A stretch of DNA of 51,494 nt from JBFISM01 sp041608535. Lineage in GTDB: Bacteria > Actinomycetota > Acidimicrobiia > Spongiisociales > UBA5794. Location of the stretch: the NCBI GenBank assembly GCA_041608535.1, contig JBFISM010000009.1:1-51494 (forward strand). Direction: 5' to 3'. The notes beneath the pieces are model-generated. The model was given only the letters and a program-made list of their open reading frames with translations, was not told where the DNA came from and ran no database searches. The stretch's first letter is position 1. Each line of letters starts with the position of its first letter. Positions 24,132 through 32,678 of this stretch are shown in pieces. The translations under genes and the position numbers were made by a program.

Positions 24132-25979
24132 ATGGCACGCGCAGTAGGCATCGACCTAGGAACGACCAACTCCGTCGTTTCGATTCTCGAGGGCGGCGAG
24201 CCCCGGGTCGTCAACAATGCTGAGGGCAATCGCACCACGCCCTCCGTCGTCGCATTCGCCAAGAACGGCGAGGTACTGGTCGGCGACCAGGCGAAACGAC
24301 AGGCGATCACCAACCCCGACCGGACCATCCGGTCGGTCAAGCGGCACATGGGCACAGACTGGAAGGTCGAGATCGACGGCAAGGAGTACACGGCCCAGGA
24401 GATATCTGCGCGCATTCTGCAGAAGCTGAAGCGTGACGCCGAGGCCTATCTCGGCGAACCGGTGACCGAGGCCGTCATCACCGTGCCCGCCTACTTCGGC
24501 GATGCCCAGCGGCAAGCGACCAAGGAAGCCGGCCAGATCGCCGGTTTGGAGGTGCTGCGCATCGTCAACGAGCCCACCGCCGCATCGCTGGCATACGGCA
24601 TGGACAAGAACAACGATCAGCTCATCCTCGTCTACGACCTCGGCGGTGGCACGTTCGACGTGTCCGTGCTCGAGATCGGGGAGGGCGTCTTCGAGGTCAA
24701 GTCAACGAGCGGTGACACCAACCTCGGCGGAGACGACTGGGACGAGCGCATCATCGATTGGCTCGTCACCGGCTTCAAGAACGATCATGGTGTCGATCTC
24801 TCCAAAGACCCCATGGCGCTGACCCGGCTCAAGGAGGCCGCTGAGAAGGCCAAGATCGAGCTCTCCTCGGTGCAGGAGACGGAGATCAACCTCCCCTTCA
24901 TCACGGCCACCGCAGATGGACCGATCCACCTGCTGCGCACCCTCAAGCGCAGTGAATTCGAGCAGATGACCGAAGACCTGGTCGAGCGCACCCGTGGTCC
25001 CTTCCAGGCCGCACTCAAGGACGCCGGCGTCACCATGGACGACATCGACCATGTCATCTTGGTTGGTGGTTCCACCCGGATGCCGGCCGTGCAGGCTCTC
25101 GTCAAGGAGCTCGCTGGGCAGGAGCCGCACAAGGGCGTGAATCCGGACGAGGTCGTGGCACTTGGTGCGGCAGTTCAAGCGGGTGTGCTCAAAGGCGATG
25201 TCTCCGGCATCCTGCTGCTCGACGTCACCCCGCTCACGCTGGGTGTGGAGACCGAGGGCGGTGTGCGGACGAAGATGATCGAGCGCAACACCACGATTCC
25301 CACCCGTCGAAGCGAGATCTTCACAACGGCGGCAGACAACCAGCCGGAGGTCGAGATCCACGTGCTCCAGGGTGAGCGCGAGATGGCCACGGACAACAAG
25401 TCGCTCGGTCGCTTCAAGTTGCAGGGCATCGCACCCGCACCCCGGGGCGTGCCACAGATCGAGGTGACATTCGACATCGATGCCAACGGCATCGTGTCCG
25501 TGAGCGCCAAGGACCTCGGCACCGGCAAGACCCAGCAAGTGACGATCACCGGCGGCACTGCGCTGTCGCAGGAGGAGATCGACAAGATGGTCACCGACGC
25601 CGAGGCGCACGCCAACGAGGACGCACAGCGCAAGGCACAGGCCGAAGCACGCAATCAGGCGGACCATGCGGCGTACTCGATCGAGAAGCAACTCGCCGAG
25701 CATGGCGACAAGCTCTCCGACGACGAGAAGACGGCGATCGAGGACAAGGTGACCGCGGTGCGCAAGCTTCTCACCGAGGAGGCGAGCGCCGAGGACCTGA
25801 ACTCGGCCACCCAGGAGATGCTCACGGCTTCCCAGGTCCTCGGACAGAAGATCTACGAGGCGTCGCAAGCACAGAGCGCTGAGGAATCGACCGATGCTGC
25901 TGACGTGGTCGACGCCGAGATCGTCGACGACGCCGACGTCGAAGAGGCCGAGGTCGTCGAGGAGGACGATGAGAGCTGA
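24132..25979 (+). CDS. dnaK: Chaperone protein DnaK (Hsp70)
   Basis: Hsp70 ATPase of 615 residues. ATG 24132 follows GAAAGG and opens MARAVGIDLGTTNSVVSILE, the phosphate-1 motif. Further ATPase motifs are YDLGGGTFDVSVLEIG (phosphate 2) and ILVGGSTRMPAVQ (adenosine). The linker and substrate domain follow (DVTPLTLGVETEGGV and the NTTIPTRRSEIF region), and the tail is acidic (AEEAEVVEEDDES-like). It lacks the extra insert in the ATPase domain that proteobacterial DnaKs carry, as in other high-GC Gram-positives. It is first in the dnaK-grpE-dnaJ-hspR operon, whose genes nearly touch. Confidence 0.97.
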   Translation: MARAVGIDLGTTNSVVSILEGGEPRVVNNAEGNRTTPSVVAFAKNGEVLVGDQAKRQAITNPDRTIRSVKRHMGTDWKVEIDGKEYTAQEISARILQKLKRDAEAYLGEPVTEAVITVPAYFGDAQRQATKEAGQIAGLEVLRIVNEPTAASLAYGMDKNNDQLILVYDLGGGTFDVSVLEIGEGVFEVKSTSGDTNLGGDDWDERIIDWLVTGFKNDHGVDLSKDPMALTRLKEAAEKAKIELSSVQETEINLPFITATADGPIHLLRTLKRSEFEQMTEDLVERTRGPFQAALKDAGVTMDDIDHVILVGGSTRMPAVQALVKELAGQEPHKGVNPDEVVALGAAVQAGVLKGDVSGILLLDVTPLTLGVETEGGVRTKMIERNTTIPTRRSEIFTTAADNQPEVEIHVLQGEREMATDNKSLGRFKLQGIAPAPRGVPQIEVTFDIDANGIVSVSAKDLGTGKTQQVTITGGTALSQEEIDKMVTDAEAHANEDAQRKAQAEARNQADHAAYSIEKQLAEHGDKLSDDEKTAIEDKVTAVRKLLTEEASAEDLNSATQEMLTASQVLGQKIYEASQAQSAEESTDAADVVDAEIVDDADVEEAEVVEEDDES

Positions 25980-26668
25980 TGGGCGACTCGACGCAACGCG
26001 GGCCGCATCCTCACGACGAGGAGCCGCGTCTCGAGGACCACACCCACGAAGGTGAGGACCTCGAAGCCGTGGTGTTCGACCTCGACGCCGACGAGGACGC
26101 TTCCGTCACATTCATCCCCTCGGCAGATGTACTCGGAATCGATCTGCCTGCCGACCCCGACGAAGCACGAGACGCGCTGCTCGAAGAGGTATGGCGGAGC
26201 CGGCGGATGGCGGGCGAACATCTCGAATCGTTGCAGCGGATCGCCGCCGAGTACGAGAACTTCCGCCGTCGTTCCGAGCGAGATCAAGCCGAGTACGCAG
26301 TGCGAGGAACCAGACGATTGATCGAGGTGCTGCTGCCGACGTTGGATGCGTTCGATGCGGCCATGGTCTATGACCCGCAGAGCCCCGGCGAGGAGAAGCT
26401 GCTCAGCGGGATGAAGGGCACGTACAACCAGCTCATGGAGACATTGGAACGTCACGGTCTCGAGGTCATCGACGCCGATGGAGCCCCGTTCGACCCGGCC
26501 GTGCACGAGGCGGTAGCCGGCGGCGGAGACGGCGATCTCGTCGTCGATCAGGTGCTACGCACCGGGTACCGGCTCGCCGGGAAGGTGGTGCGGCCGGCGA
26601 TGGTCATGGTTGCGGCTGGCGAGGCCGTGAACCACGCTAGCGAGGACGATGCCGGAGATGAGGACTGA
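25979..26668 (+). CDS. grpE: Nucleotide exchange factor GrpE
   Basis: GrpE homologue of 229 residues that releases ADP from DnaK. The start overlaps the dnaK stop by one base (TGATG), so translation is coupled. The N-terminal 75 residues are acidic and poorly conserved, common in actinobacterial GrpE. The core has the long helix (ESLQRIAAEYENFRRRSERD), followed by RRLIEVLLPTLDAFDAAM and the beta domain (GLEVIDADGAPFDPAVHEAV, VVDQVLRTGYRLAGKVVRPA). The C-terminal region VVRPAMVMVAAGE matches the GrpE signature. Confidence 0.95.
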   Translation: MGDSTQRGPHPHDEEPRLEDHTHEGEDLEAVVFDLDADEDASVTFIPSADVLGIDLPADPDEARDALLEEVWRSRRMAGEHLESLQRIAAEYENFRRRSERDQAEYAVRGTRRLIEVLLPTLDAFDAAMVYDPQSPGEEKLLSGMKGTYNQLMETLERHGLEVIDADGAPFDPAVHEAVAGGGDGDLVVDQVLRTGYRLAGKVVRPAMVMVAAGEAVNHASEDDAGDED

Positions 26669-26672
26669 CACG

Positions 26673-27584
26673 ATGCGCAAGGAGTGGCTCGAAACCGACT
26701 ACTACTCCGTACTCGGTGTGTCGAAGGACGCTTCGAGCAAGGAGATCAAGAAGGCGTTTCGCAAGCTCGCGCAGCAGTATCACCCCGACACCAACCCGGG
26801 CGACAGCGCCGCTGAGATCAAGTTCAAGGAGATCAACGAGGCGTACGACGTCCTCGGCGACGACGAGACCCGCAAGGAGTACGACCACGTGCGGGAGATG
26901 GGTTACTTCGTTGGCGGTCCCGGTGGTGGCCAGCAGTACGTGCGCGTCGAGGATCTCCTCGGTGGTCAGGGCTTTGGTGGCGGGTCGTCGTCTCCGTTCG
27001 ACCTCTTCGGAGATCTCTTCACGTCGGCACAACGAGTGCGCACCCGCCCCCAGGCGGGTCGCGACCTCTCCACCGAGATATCGCTGTCGTTCCACGAGGC
27101 GATCTCCGGTGTGACCAAGTCGATCAACCTCAACGGGTCCCAAGTGAAGGTGAAGGTCCCCAAGGGCATCGCCGACGGGAAACGGATCAAAGTGAAGGGC
27201 AAGGGCGAGCCGGGTACGAACGGCGGTCCCAACGGCGACCTCATCGTCAAGATCCATGTCGCCGAACACCCGATCTTCGGACGCACGGGAAGAAACCTCA
27301 CCATCGACGTCCCGATCACCTTCGCCGAGGCGGCGCTCGGCGCCGACATCAACGTCCCGACGCTCGACGGCAAGGTGCGGCTGAGGATCCCGCCCGGCAC
27401 CCCGAGCGGCAAGACCTTCCGGGTCGCCGGCAAGGGAGTCGAGTCGTCCAAGGAGACTGGGGATCTGCTGGTCACCGTGGAGGTGACGGTTCCCGACAAC
27501 CTCACCGACGACGAGCGGGCGCTGCTCGAGAAGTTCCGCGCCGACCGAGCCGACGACAACCCGCGATCACACCTAGGAGTCTGA
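26673..27584 (+). CDS. dnaJ: DnaJ-class co-chaperone without zinc finger
   Basis: J-domain co-chaperone of 303 residues. ATG 26673 opens MRKEWLETDYYSVLGVSKDA, and the HPD motif is in AQQYHPDTNPG, so it can stimulate DnaK. A Gly-rich segment (GGQGFGGGSSS) follows, then a two-part C-terminal substrate domain (GRDLSTEISLSFHEAISGV, KVKVPKGIADGKRIKVKG, GRNLTIDVPITFAEAALGA). There is no CxxCxGxG zinc finger and no Cys at all, so it is a type II (CbpA-like) J-protein. Finding it as the dnaJ of a dnaK-grpE-hspR operon is unusual, because the operon DnaJ of mycobacteria and streptomycetes has the zinc finger. The gap from grpE is 4 bp. Confidence 0.93.
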   Translation: MRKEWLETDYYSVLGVSKDASSKEIKKAFRKLAQQYHPDTNPGDSAAEIKFKEINEAYDVLGDDETRKEYDHVREMGYFVGGPGGGQQYVRVEDLLGGQGFGGGSSSPFDLFGDLFTSAQRVRTRPQAGRDLSTEISLSFHEAISGVTKSINLNGSQVKVKVPKGIADGKRIKVKGKGEPGTNGGPNGDLIVKIHVAEHPIFGRTGRNLTIDVPITFAEAALGADINVPTLDGKVRLRIPPGTPSGKTFRVAGKGVESSKETGDLLVTVEVTVPDNLTDDERALLEKFRADRADDNPRSHLGV

Positions 27585-27585
27585 C

Positions 27586-27981
27586 ATGGCGCGTTCTGAC
27601 GAGGCCGTCTACATCATCTCGGTGGCTGCAGAGCTGGCCGGGATGCATCCGCAGACCCTGCGCATCTACGAGCGCAAGGGGCTCATCGAGCCGTACCGCA
27701 CGCCCGGTGGAACGCGACGATACTCCGAGGAAGACCTAGAGCGGCTCTCGCTCATCCAAGAGCTCACCAACGCCGGAGTCAATCTCGAGGGCGTCCGACG
27801 CATCTTGCGGCTGCGTGAGGAGAACGTGCGGCTACGTAGCCAAGTCGATCGGCTGCGACGACTACTTGGCGATGCGCAGGCCCGAGTGACCGGCGAGGCG
27901 GGCGACACCGTGGTTCGTCGCGTGACCGTGACGCAGCGGCGCAACCTGCCCGACATCAGACGGGCGGGCCCGCTCGGCTAA
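27586..27981 (+). CDS. hspR: Heat-shock repressor HspR (MerR family)
   Basis: DNA-binding repressor of 131 residues that in actinobacteria controls dnaK operons through HAIR operators. The MerR-type winged helix starts with YIISVAAELAGMHPQTLRIYERKGLIEP, followed by RTPGGTRRYSEEDLERLSLI, which carries the recognition helix and wing. The second half is a coiled coil (RRILRLREENVRLRSQVD) for dimerisation. It begins 1 bp after dnaJ, which gives the feedback circuit in which DnaK and HspR act together. Confidence 0.95.
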   Translation: MARSDEAVYIISVAAELAGMHPQTLRIYERKGLIEPYRTPGGTRRYSEEDLERLSLIQELTNAGVNLEGVRRILRLREENVRLRSQVDRLRRLLGDAQARVTGEAGDTVVRRVTVTQRRNLPDIRRAGPLG

Positions 27982-28038
27982 ACAGCCGGCTTGGGCGAAT
28001 CCACCCGTCGCTCGGGTCCAGCGGAGCATGCCCCGATC

Positions 28039-28044
28039 TAGGCT
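28039..28044 (+). promoter_or_regulatory. -10-like hexamer of the gene at 28051
   Basis: TAGGCT ends 6 nt before the ATG at 28051, with no ribosome site. It is consistent with leaderless transcription. Confidence 0.45.
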
Positions 28045-28050
28045 GCCCCG

Positions 28051-28716
28051 ATGATTCCGATGCGCATCGTCGAGACCGAACGGCCCGGGTTCGACGAGCC
28101 CGTCGTCGAGCTGTGGCGTGAGGACGAGTTCATCGGCATGGTCTTCTGGGACGACGAGACGGCGGTCGTGCAGATCTATCCGGACGACGACGGGGACGTG
28201 AAGGACCTCGAAGCTCGCGAGCTCATGCGGGTGCTCGACCTGGCGGAGCAGATCGTCTCCCCGGACCTCGGCGACGAGTTCGGCGAGATGCGCGACGCCA
28301 TTCGGGTCATCTCTGGAGGCGCAATCGAAGGGGGTGAAGAGGCAATCGACGACTGGGACGACGAGGACCCGGCCGTCACAGCCTTGCTCACCGAGTTCGA
28401 TTCGCAGGCGGTGCACCGCACCGAGGACGGCGAGGGATTCTTCCCGCTCGACGTGGCCAAGGCTTTCATCGCCCGCTGCGATGAGCTGAACCTCGCCGTT
28501 GTCGAGATGGAGGGCTTCGACTTCGATCTGGGTCGCCTCATCGAGCGTCCCAACTTGTCGATGCTCACCCGGGTCGACACGCCCACTTCGTGGGCCATCT
28601 TCCGCCCTGCCGCCAACGCCCGCGCCGCCGAGACCCTCGACTCCTGGCACGCACGGGACACCCTCGTCATCGCCTTCGTCTTCCAACTCCCCACCGGCGA
28701 CCAAATAGTTGCGTGA
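28051..28716 (+). CDS. Acidic hypothetical protein
   Basis: Hypothetical protein of 221 residues, strongly acidic, with a low-complexity middle (GGEEAIDDWDDEDPAVTALL). ATG 28051 has a leaderless-type TAGGCT 6 nt upstream, and the whole frame has the codon pattern of the neighbours. The N-terminal PVVELWREDEFIGMVFWDDE and VQIYPDDDGDVKDLEARELM look like a small beta-sheet domain. No transmembrane segment or signal peptide is seen, so it is probably cytoplasmic. I recognise no family. It lies 69 bp after hspR but probably has its own promoter. Confidence 0.7.
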   Translation: MIPMRIVETERPGFDEPVVELWREDEFIGMVFWDDETAVVQIYPDDDGDVKDLEARELMRVLDLAEQIVSPDLGDEFGEMRDAIRVISGGAIEGGEEAIDDWDDEDPAVTALLTEFDSQAVHRTEDGEGFFPLDVAKAFIARCDELNLAVVEMEGFDFDLGRLIERPNLSMLTRVDTPTSWAIFRPAANARAAETLDSWHARDTLVIAFVFQLPTGDQIVA

Positions 28717-28720
28717 TTTC

Positions 28721-29072
28721 GAGCCAGGCAGGCCTGGCTCGAGCTATCGCTCGGCTTCGCCTTGCTCCAGGAGTGCGGCCTGCGGCCGCGTCGATTGCTG
28801 GCGGAGTCCACCGCACAGGTCGCTGGACCCCGCATCGAAGGGGATCCGCGGAGCTCCTCCCCTTCGAGCATCCCCTGCACCCGCACAGACCGAACCGCAC
28901 CGGACACCTTCGGTGTGATCACGGGGACGGAAGGGGGAGCTCGAGGGGGAACGACTCCGTCGTGCCCCCTCGATCTGGTCGCAGCGACCTGAGCGGTGCG
29001 ACCAGCAGGGAAACAGCGCGGCTCCGGAAGGAGCCGCTCGCTACAAGCTCGCTCGAAGCCTGCTTCGAGCGA
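28721..29072. repeat. Array of at least eight hairpins between convergent genes
   Basis: The non-coding gap between two convergent genes (28717-29078) is mostly inverted repeats. Perfect or near-perfect stems are at 28721-28740, 28775-28789, 28835-28867 (10 bp), 28904-28915, 28941-28973 (9 bp plus inner 5 bp), 28975-29005 (9 bp), 29018-29037 (8 bp) and 29049-29072 (10 bp, CCTG loop). No coding frame or T-run explains them all. Confidence 0.75.
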
Positions 29073-29078
29073 AGCCCG

Positions 29079-29363
29079 TCAGGGCGAAACGGCTACGCCC
29101 TTCCAGAAGGCGATGCGGTTGCGGATGTCGGCGGCGGCGGGTTTGGGCTCGGGGTAGTAGAAGGCGGCGCCACTGTTGGTGTCGCCGTCGACGACGATGT
29201 CGTAGTAGCTGGCGACGCCCTTCCAGGGGCAGACGCTGCGAGCCTCGGAGGGTTGGAGGTACTGCTTGTTGACCGACTCGGCCGGAAAGTAATGATTGCC
29301 CTCGACCATGACCGTGTCGTCGCTCTCGGCCAGCACTGTGCCGTTCCAGGTTGCCGTCGCCAT
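29079..29363 (-). CDS. DUF427 domain protein
   Basis: Small protein of 94 residues matching DUF427. The start ATG 29363 has GGAGG-type sequence upstream and gives MATATWNGTVLAESDDTVMV, the family's opening. VEGNHYFPAESVNKQYLQPS, VCPWKGVASYYDIVVDGDTN and the C-terminal AFYYPEPKPAAADIRNRIAFWKGV are hallmarks, including the conserved CPWKG. The family is small and soluble; its function is unknown. Longer frames upstream of ATG 29363 lack homology. It follows the hairpin array. Confidence 0.85.
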   Translation of the reverse strand: MATATWNGTVLAESDDTVMVEGNHYFPAESVNKQYLQPSEARSVCPWKGVASYYDIVVDGDTNSGAAFYYPEPKPAAADIRNRIAFWKGVAVSP

Positions 29364-29514
29364 GTTGCCTCCAGAAGTCTTCTCGGATGTCTCATACGGT
29401 CGAGGTTCCAACCGCCCGACCAGCGTAGAGATTCCACCGAGCCACCCGGTCGGTGGCCGGGACGCGACGATGGGAGGCCCCTCGGGGCCTCCCATTTCGC
29501 TACCGATCGAATTT

Positions 29515-29898
29515 CTACCGGGCCGTGGCCAGCGAGTCGCGAATCTGGGTGAGCAGATCGACCTCGGAGGGACCGGCGTCTTCTTCGGGCTCCGCAGTGC
29601 GGGCCTGGTATGCCCGATACGGCTTGACGATGAAGAAATACACGGCGGCTGCCACGGTCAGGAACGTGATGAACGCCGAGACGAAGGCGCCGAACATGAT
29701 CGTCGAGCCGTTGGCCGTCACAGTCCACAGGTCGGCGATACTCTCACCCGCACCGCCGGTGATGGCACCGATGATCGGCATCAGCACATTCTCGACCAGC
29801 GACGTGATGAGCGCAGCCAGCGCCAGGGCCATGACGAGACCGACACCGATCTCGACGAGGTTGCCGCTCAAGGCGAATTCCTTGAACTCTTTCCACAT
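29515..29898 (-). CDS. mscL: Large-conductance mechanosensitive channel MscL
   Basis: Pentameric stretch-activated channel that opens under hypo-osmotic shock, 127 residues. ATG 29898 follows GGAAGGACGGAGAG and starts MWKEFKEFALSGNLVEIGVG, typical of the N-terminal amphipathic helix. TM1 is VGLVMALALAALITSLVENV with the small-residue pore motif; a short loop leads to TM2 (MFGAFVSAFITFLTVAAAVYFFIV). The tail (LLTQIRDSLA) forms the cytoplasmic helix bundle. Confidence 0.95.
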   Translation of the reverse strand: MWKEFKEFALSGNLVEIGVGLVMALALAALITSLVENVLMPIIGAITGGAGESIADLWTVTANGSTIMFGAFVSAFITFLTVAAAVYFFIVKPYRAYQARTAEPEEDAGPSEVDLLTQIRDSLATAR

Positions 29899-30008
29899 AC
29901 TCTCCGTCCTTCCCCTTGGGGTTCTGCCAGATTGGGATGTTCCCGAGGGTTGGACACGGTTGGGGACAAAAGGTTTCATCACCATTCAAATTTCCCGCTC
30001 CGACGCGT

Positions 30009-30461
30009 TCATGGCACGGCCCGCAGCGGTGACCCCAGCGTCAGCTCCAACTCAACCCACAATCCCTCCGGCACCTCGACGACCCCTTCCGAGACGAGAC
30101 GGATGCCGACCACGACTTCCGCCGGCATCTCGACCTCACTCATCGGAAGACCGGCGGCGCTGCCCTGGGTACCTCCCTCTTCCAACCGGTCCACGACGAA
30201 CCACGACCAGGCAATGGCATCGCGCTGGCCGATGAAGCGCAGCTCGTCGAGCCAGTTCACCAGCAGCTCAGGCAGTGTGTCTCCCGGGGACACGATGGGG
30301 CGCGAGTAGGTCGGTGCGATCCGGGTCAGGTCGAGGTTCATACCAAACACCGCTTCGGCGGCGTGCTCCAGCAACTGGGCGGCCGTCACTCCGTAGACCA
30401 CCACCCGCGGCGGCGAGCCACCGAGATGCTCGAAGCGGAGCCCGGAAGCCGGACCCCTCAC
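30009..30461 (-). CDS. Archease family protein
   Basis: Protein of 150 residues resembling archease, the small metal-binding partner of the RNA ligase RtcB. The start is GTG 30461. FEHLGGSPPRVVVYGVTAAQ and LLEHAAEAVFGM match the archease opening, LPELLVNWLDELRFIG the central motif, and VEVPEGLWVELELTLGSP the end. Archease helps RtcB guanylylation; rtcB is not in this window. It lies 10 bp after the EamA gene, in what may be one operon with the NuoF-like gene. The family assignment is from motif memory. Confidence 0.8.
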   Translation of the reverse strand: MRGPASGLRFEHLGGSPPRVVVYGVTAAQLLEHAAEAVFGMNLDLTRIAPTYSRPIVSPGDTLPELLVNWLDELRFIGQRDAIAWSWFVVDRLEEGGTQGSAAGLPMSEVEMPAEVVVGIRLVSEGVVEVPEGLWVELELTLGSPLRAVP

Positions 30462-30471
30462 GAACCGGTTC

Positions 30472-31305
30472 TCACTGCGGCAGCCCGATGAGAACCACCG
30501 CCAGCAGCGCCAGCGCGACCCCGCCGAGCTGAATCCGGCTCACTCGCTCGTGCAACACGGTGCGCGCCAGGATCGCCGTGAACGCCGGGTACAGCGCAGC
30601 CAGCACGGCGGCGATGGCGATGAGCCCGCGCTGCGCAGCGGCGAGAAACATACCGTTGGCAGCCATGTCGAAGATGCCGGCCCCGATGGCAAAGCGAACC
30701 CCCTCCCCGAGGTGGGCCGGCGCCGTTTCCAGCCATGCCAGCACGAGGATCACCGGCACGGTGACGAGGCGGGCCCCGACGAGTGGCCACATCCCCGAAT
30801 CCACGCTGGTCTGGTCGAGAGAGATGAAGAACAAACCGAAGCCGAGACCAGCACCGAGACCGAGCACGAGCAGCACCCGGTCGAGCCGGCCCGCCGGACC
30901 CTCCGACCCTGAGACGACTGCGATCCCGATCAGACCAACAACGATGCCGGCGGTGGCCACGGAGCCCGGACGCTCGCCGATGAGGAATCCCCAGCCGATG
31001 GGTACCAGCGCGGAGAGCACGGCGGTGATGGGCGCCACCAGCCCCATGGGGCCCCTGCCCAGCCCCGCATAGAGGGCGAGGATTCCCAGCAGACCGGCGA
31101 ACCCCCCGACGGCCCCCCAGCCGATGTCGGCGCCGGTCACCGCAGAGAACGGGACGAGAAAGACGAGCGGGATGAGCGTGACCGCGCTGGCGACATTGGC
31201 GACCGCAGCCACTCGCACCGGAGAGGAGATGCGAGTGGCACGTCCACCGAGGAAGTCGCCGACGCCAAAAGACAGCGCCGACCCAAGACTGAGCAGCTCG
31301 ACCAT
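30472..31305 (-). CDS. EamA/DMT-superfamily transporter
   Basis: Inner-membrane transporter of 277 residues. ATG 31305 shares one base with the upstream NuoF-like gene stop (TGATG). It contains two EamA-like repeats of about five helices each (LGSALSFGVGDFLGGRATRI begins the first, VLLVLGLGAGLGFGLFFISL the second), and ends with HERVSRIQLGGVALALLAVV, a typical EamA terminus. About 10 hydrophobic helices are visible. Substrate cannot be predicted. Frame shadows upstream extend the reading frame but lack helices. Confidence 0.87.
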   Translation of the reverse strand: MVELLSLGSALSFGVGDFLGGRATRISSPVRVAAVANVASAVTLIPLVFLVPFSAVTGADIGWGAVGGFAGLLGILALYAGLGRGPMGLVAPITAVLSALVPIGWGFLIGERPGSVATAGIVVGLIGIAVVSGSEGPAGRLDRVLLVLGLGAGLGFGLFFISLDQTSVDSGMWPLVGARLVTVPVILVLAWLETAPAHLGEGVRFAIGAGIFDMAANGMFLAAAQRGLIAIAAVLAALYPAFTAILARTVLHERVSRIQLGGVALALLAVVLIGLPQ

Positions 31306-32630
31306 CAGGCGCCGGGGGCATCGTCGAGCACCGGCGCTGAGTAGGCGAACCGTCCTGCGGTCTCGTCCCAATCCTCGATCGTGGTGATGCGCACGGCTCG
31401 CTCCGGGGGGCACACAGCACCATCGAGGTGATGGGCAATGTCTTCCTGGAAGCCGTCGAGCAACCCCTCGGCCACCGCCCGCTGTCCGGCGCCGAGCCCG
31501 CAGCGGTTGGCGTCCGTGACCCGTACAGTCCAGGCGGCGATCTCGCCAACCGTCTGCCTATCCCCTCCGCCCTGCAACAGCGTGGCGAGACCCTCGGTGA
31601 TGCCGGCAGTTCCCAATTTGCAGGGCGGGCACTGCCCGCAGGAGCCACGGAAGAGGAACGCCGATGCAGCGGCGGCGATCTGCACCGCACACCGAGTGTC
31701 GTCGAAGACCATGAAGCCCGCCGAGCCGAGCGCCGAGCCGATGCTGCGCAGCGTCTCGTATGCGATGGGGGTATCGAGTAACTCGGGGCGGATCGGAGAC
31801 GTCGACACGCCGTTCATCACCATCTTCACCGTGCGCCCGTCGTCCACACCGCCGCCGATGGTGTCGAGCAGCACCCGCAACCGCGTCCCCATTTCCACCT
31901 CGGCCACTGCCTCAACGTGGACGTCGCCGCTCACCGTGCACACCATCGTTCCCGGCGAGTCGTTTGTTCCCATACTGCGGTACCACTCGGCGCCGTGGGT
32001 GAGGATGTGGGGCACGTTGGCCAGCGTCTCCACGTTGTTGACCACGGCGGGTTGGAGCGGCCCACCGACTTTCTCGAAGAGACCCTGCGCATACGGCGGG
32101 TAGAGCCGGGGCAAGGGGTCCTTGCCCTCGATGACTTCGAGCATCGCCTTCTCTTCGCCGAAGAGATAGTCATCCGGTCCGGGCACGATCGTGATCGAGA
32201 CTTCACCGAGCCGGCCGGTAGCGGCGAGCTCCGCTGCCGCCCGCTCCAACGCAGCGATCTCGCTGGTGAACTTCGCCTTTATCCCGATGTATGCGGTGTC
32301 GGCGCCCGTGGCATAGACGGCGGCGGCGATTCCCTCGAGCACCTGGTACGGGTTGCGCCGCAGCAGCAGTCTGTCCTTGAACGTGCCCGGCTCTCCCTCG
32401 GCGGCGTTGCACACAACGAACTTGTGCGGGGCATTCTCACCGGCGACACCGGCCCATTTGATCCCGGTGGGGAAGCCACCGCCACCGCGGCCCCGCAGCC
32501 CGGAATTGCGGATCGTCTCGATGACACCGTCCCTGCCCAGGGTGTGGCATTGCTCCATGACCGACCCGCCTCCGATGTCGAGATAGGCATCGAGCGTGTG
32601 GATGGGTTGTGGGGGAAGCAGATGCGCCAT
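31305..32630 (-). CDS. NuoF-like flavoprotein (51 kDa subunit family), orphan
   Basis: Protein of 441 residues in the NADH-dehydrogenase 51-kDa/NuoF family. It has the FMN/NADH motif GLRGRGGGGFPTG near residue 45, CNAAEGEPGTFKDR for FMN, and AMLEVIEGKDPLPR. The C-terminal part has SCGQCPPCK plus a later Cys in NRCGLG, the four ligands of the N3 [4Fe-4S] cluster. It thus could carry FMN and one cluster and oxidise NAD(P)H. The other complex I subunits (nuoE, nuoG) are not in the window; it is followed by an EamA transporter and archease. It may be the diaphorase subunit of a small dehydrogenase; a partner cannot be named. Confidence 0.85.
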   Translation of the reverse strand: MAHLLPPQPIHTLDAYLDIGGGSVMEQCHTLGRDGVIETIRNSGLRGRGGGGFPTGIKWAGVAGENAPHKFVVCNAAEGEPGTFKDRLLLRRNPYQVLEGIAAAVYATGADTAYIGIKAKFTSEIAALERAAAELAATGRLGEVSITIVPGPDDYLFGEEKAMLEVIEGKDPLPRLYPPYAQGLFEKVGGPLQPAVVNNVETLANVPHILTHGAEWYRSMGTNDSPGTMVCTVSGDVHVEAVAEVEMGTRLRVLLDTIGGGVDDGRTVKMVMNGVSTSPIRPELLDTPIAYETLRSIGSALGSAGFMVFDDTRCAVQIAAAASAFLFRGSCGQCPPCKLGTAGITEGLATLLQGGGDRQTVGEIAAWTVRVTDANRCGLGAGQRAVAEGLLDGFQEDIAHHLDGAVCPPERAVRITTIEDWDETAGRFAYSAPVLDDAPGA

Positions 32631-32678
32631 ACCACCTCCTCAGAAGCGGCAGCGTATACGGGAATCCGGGAGGTTGGG

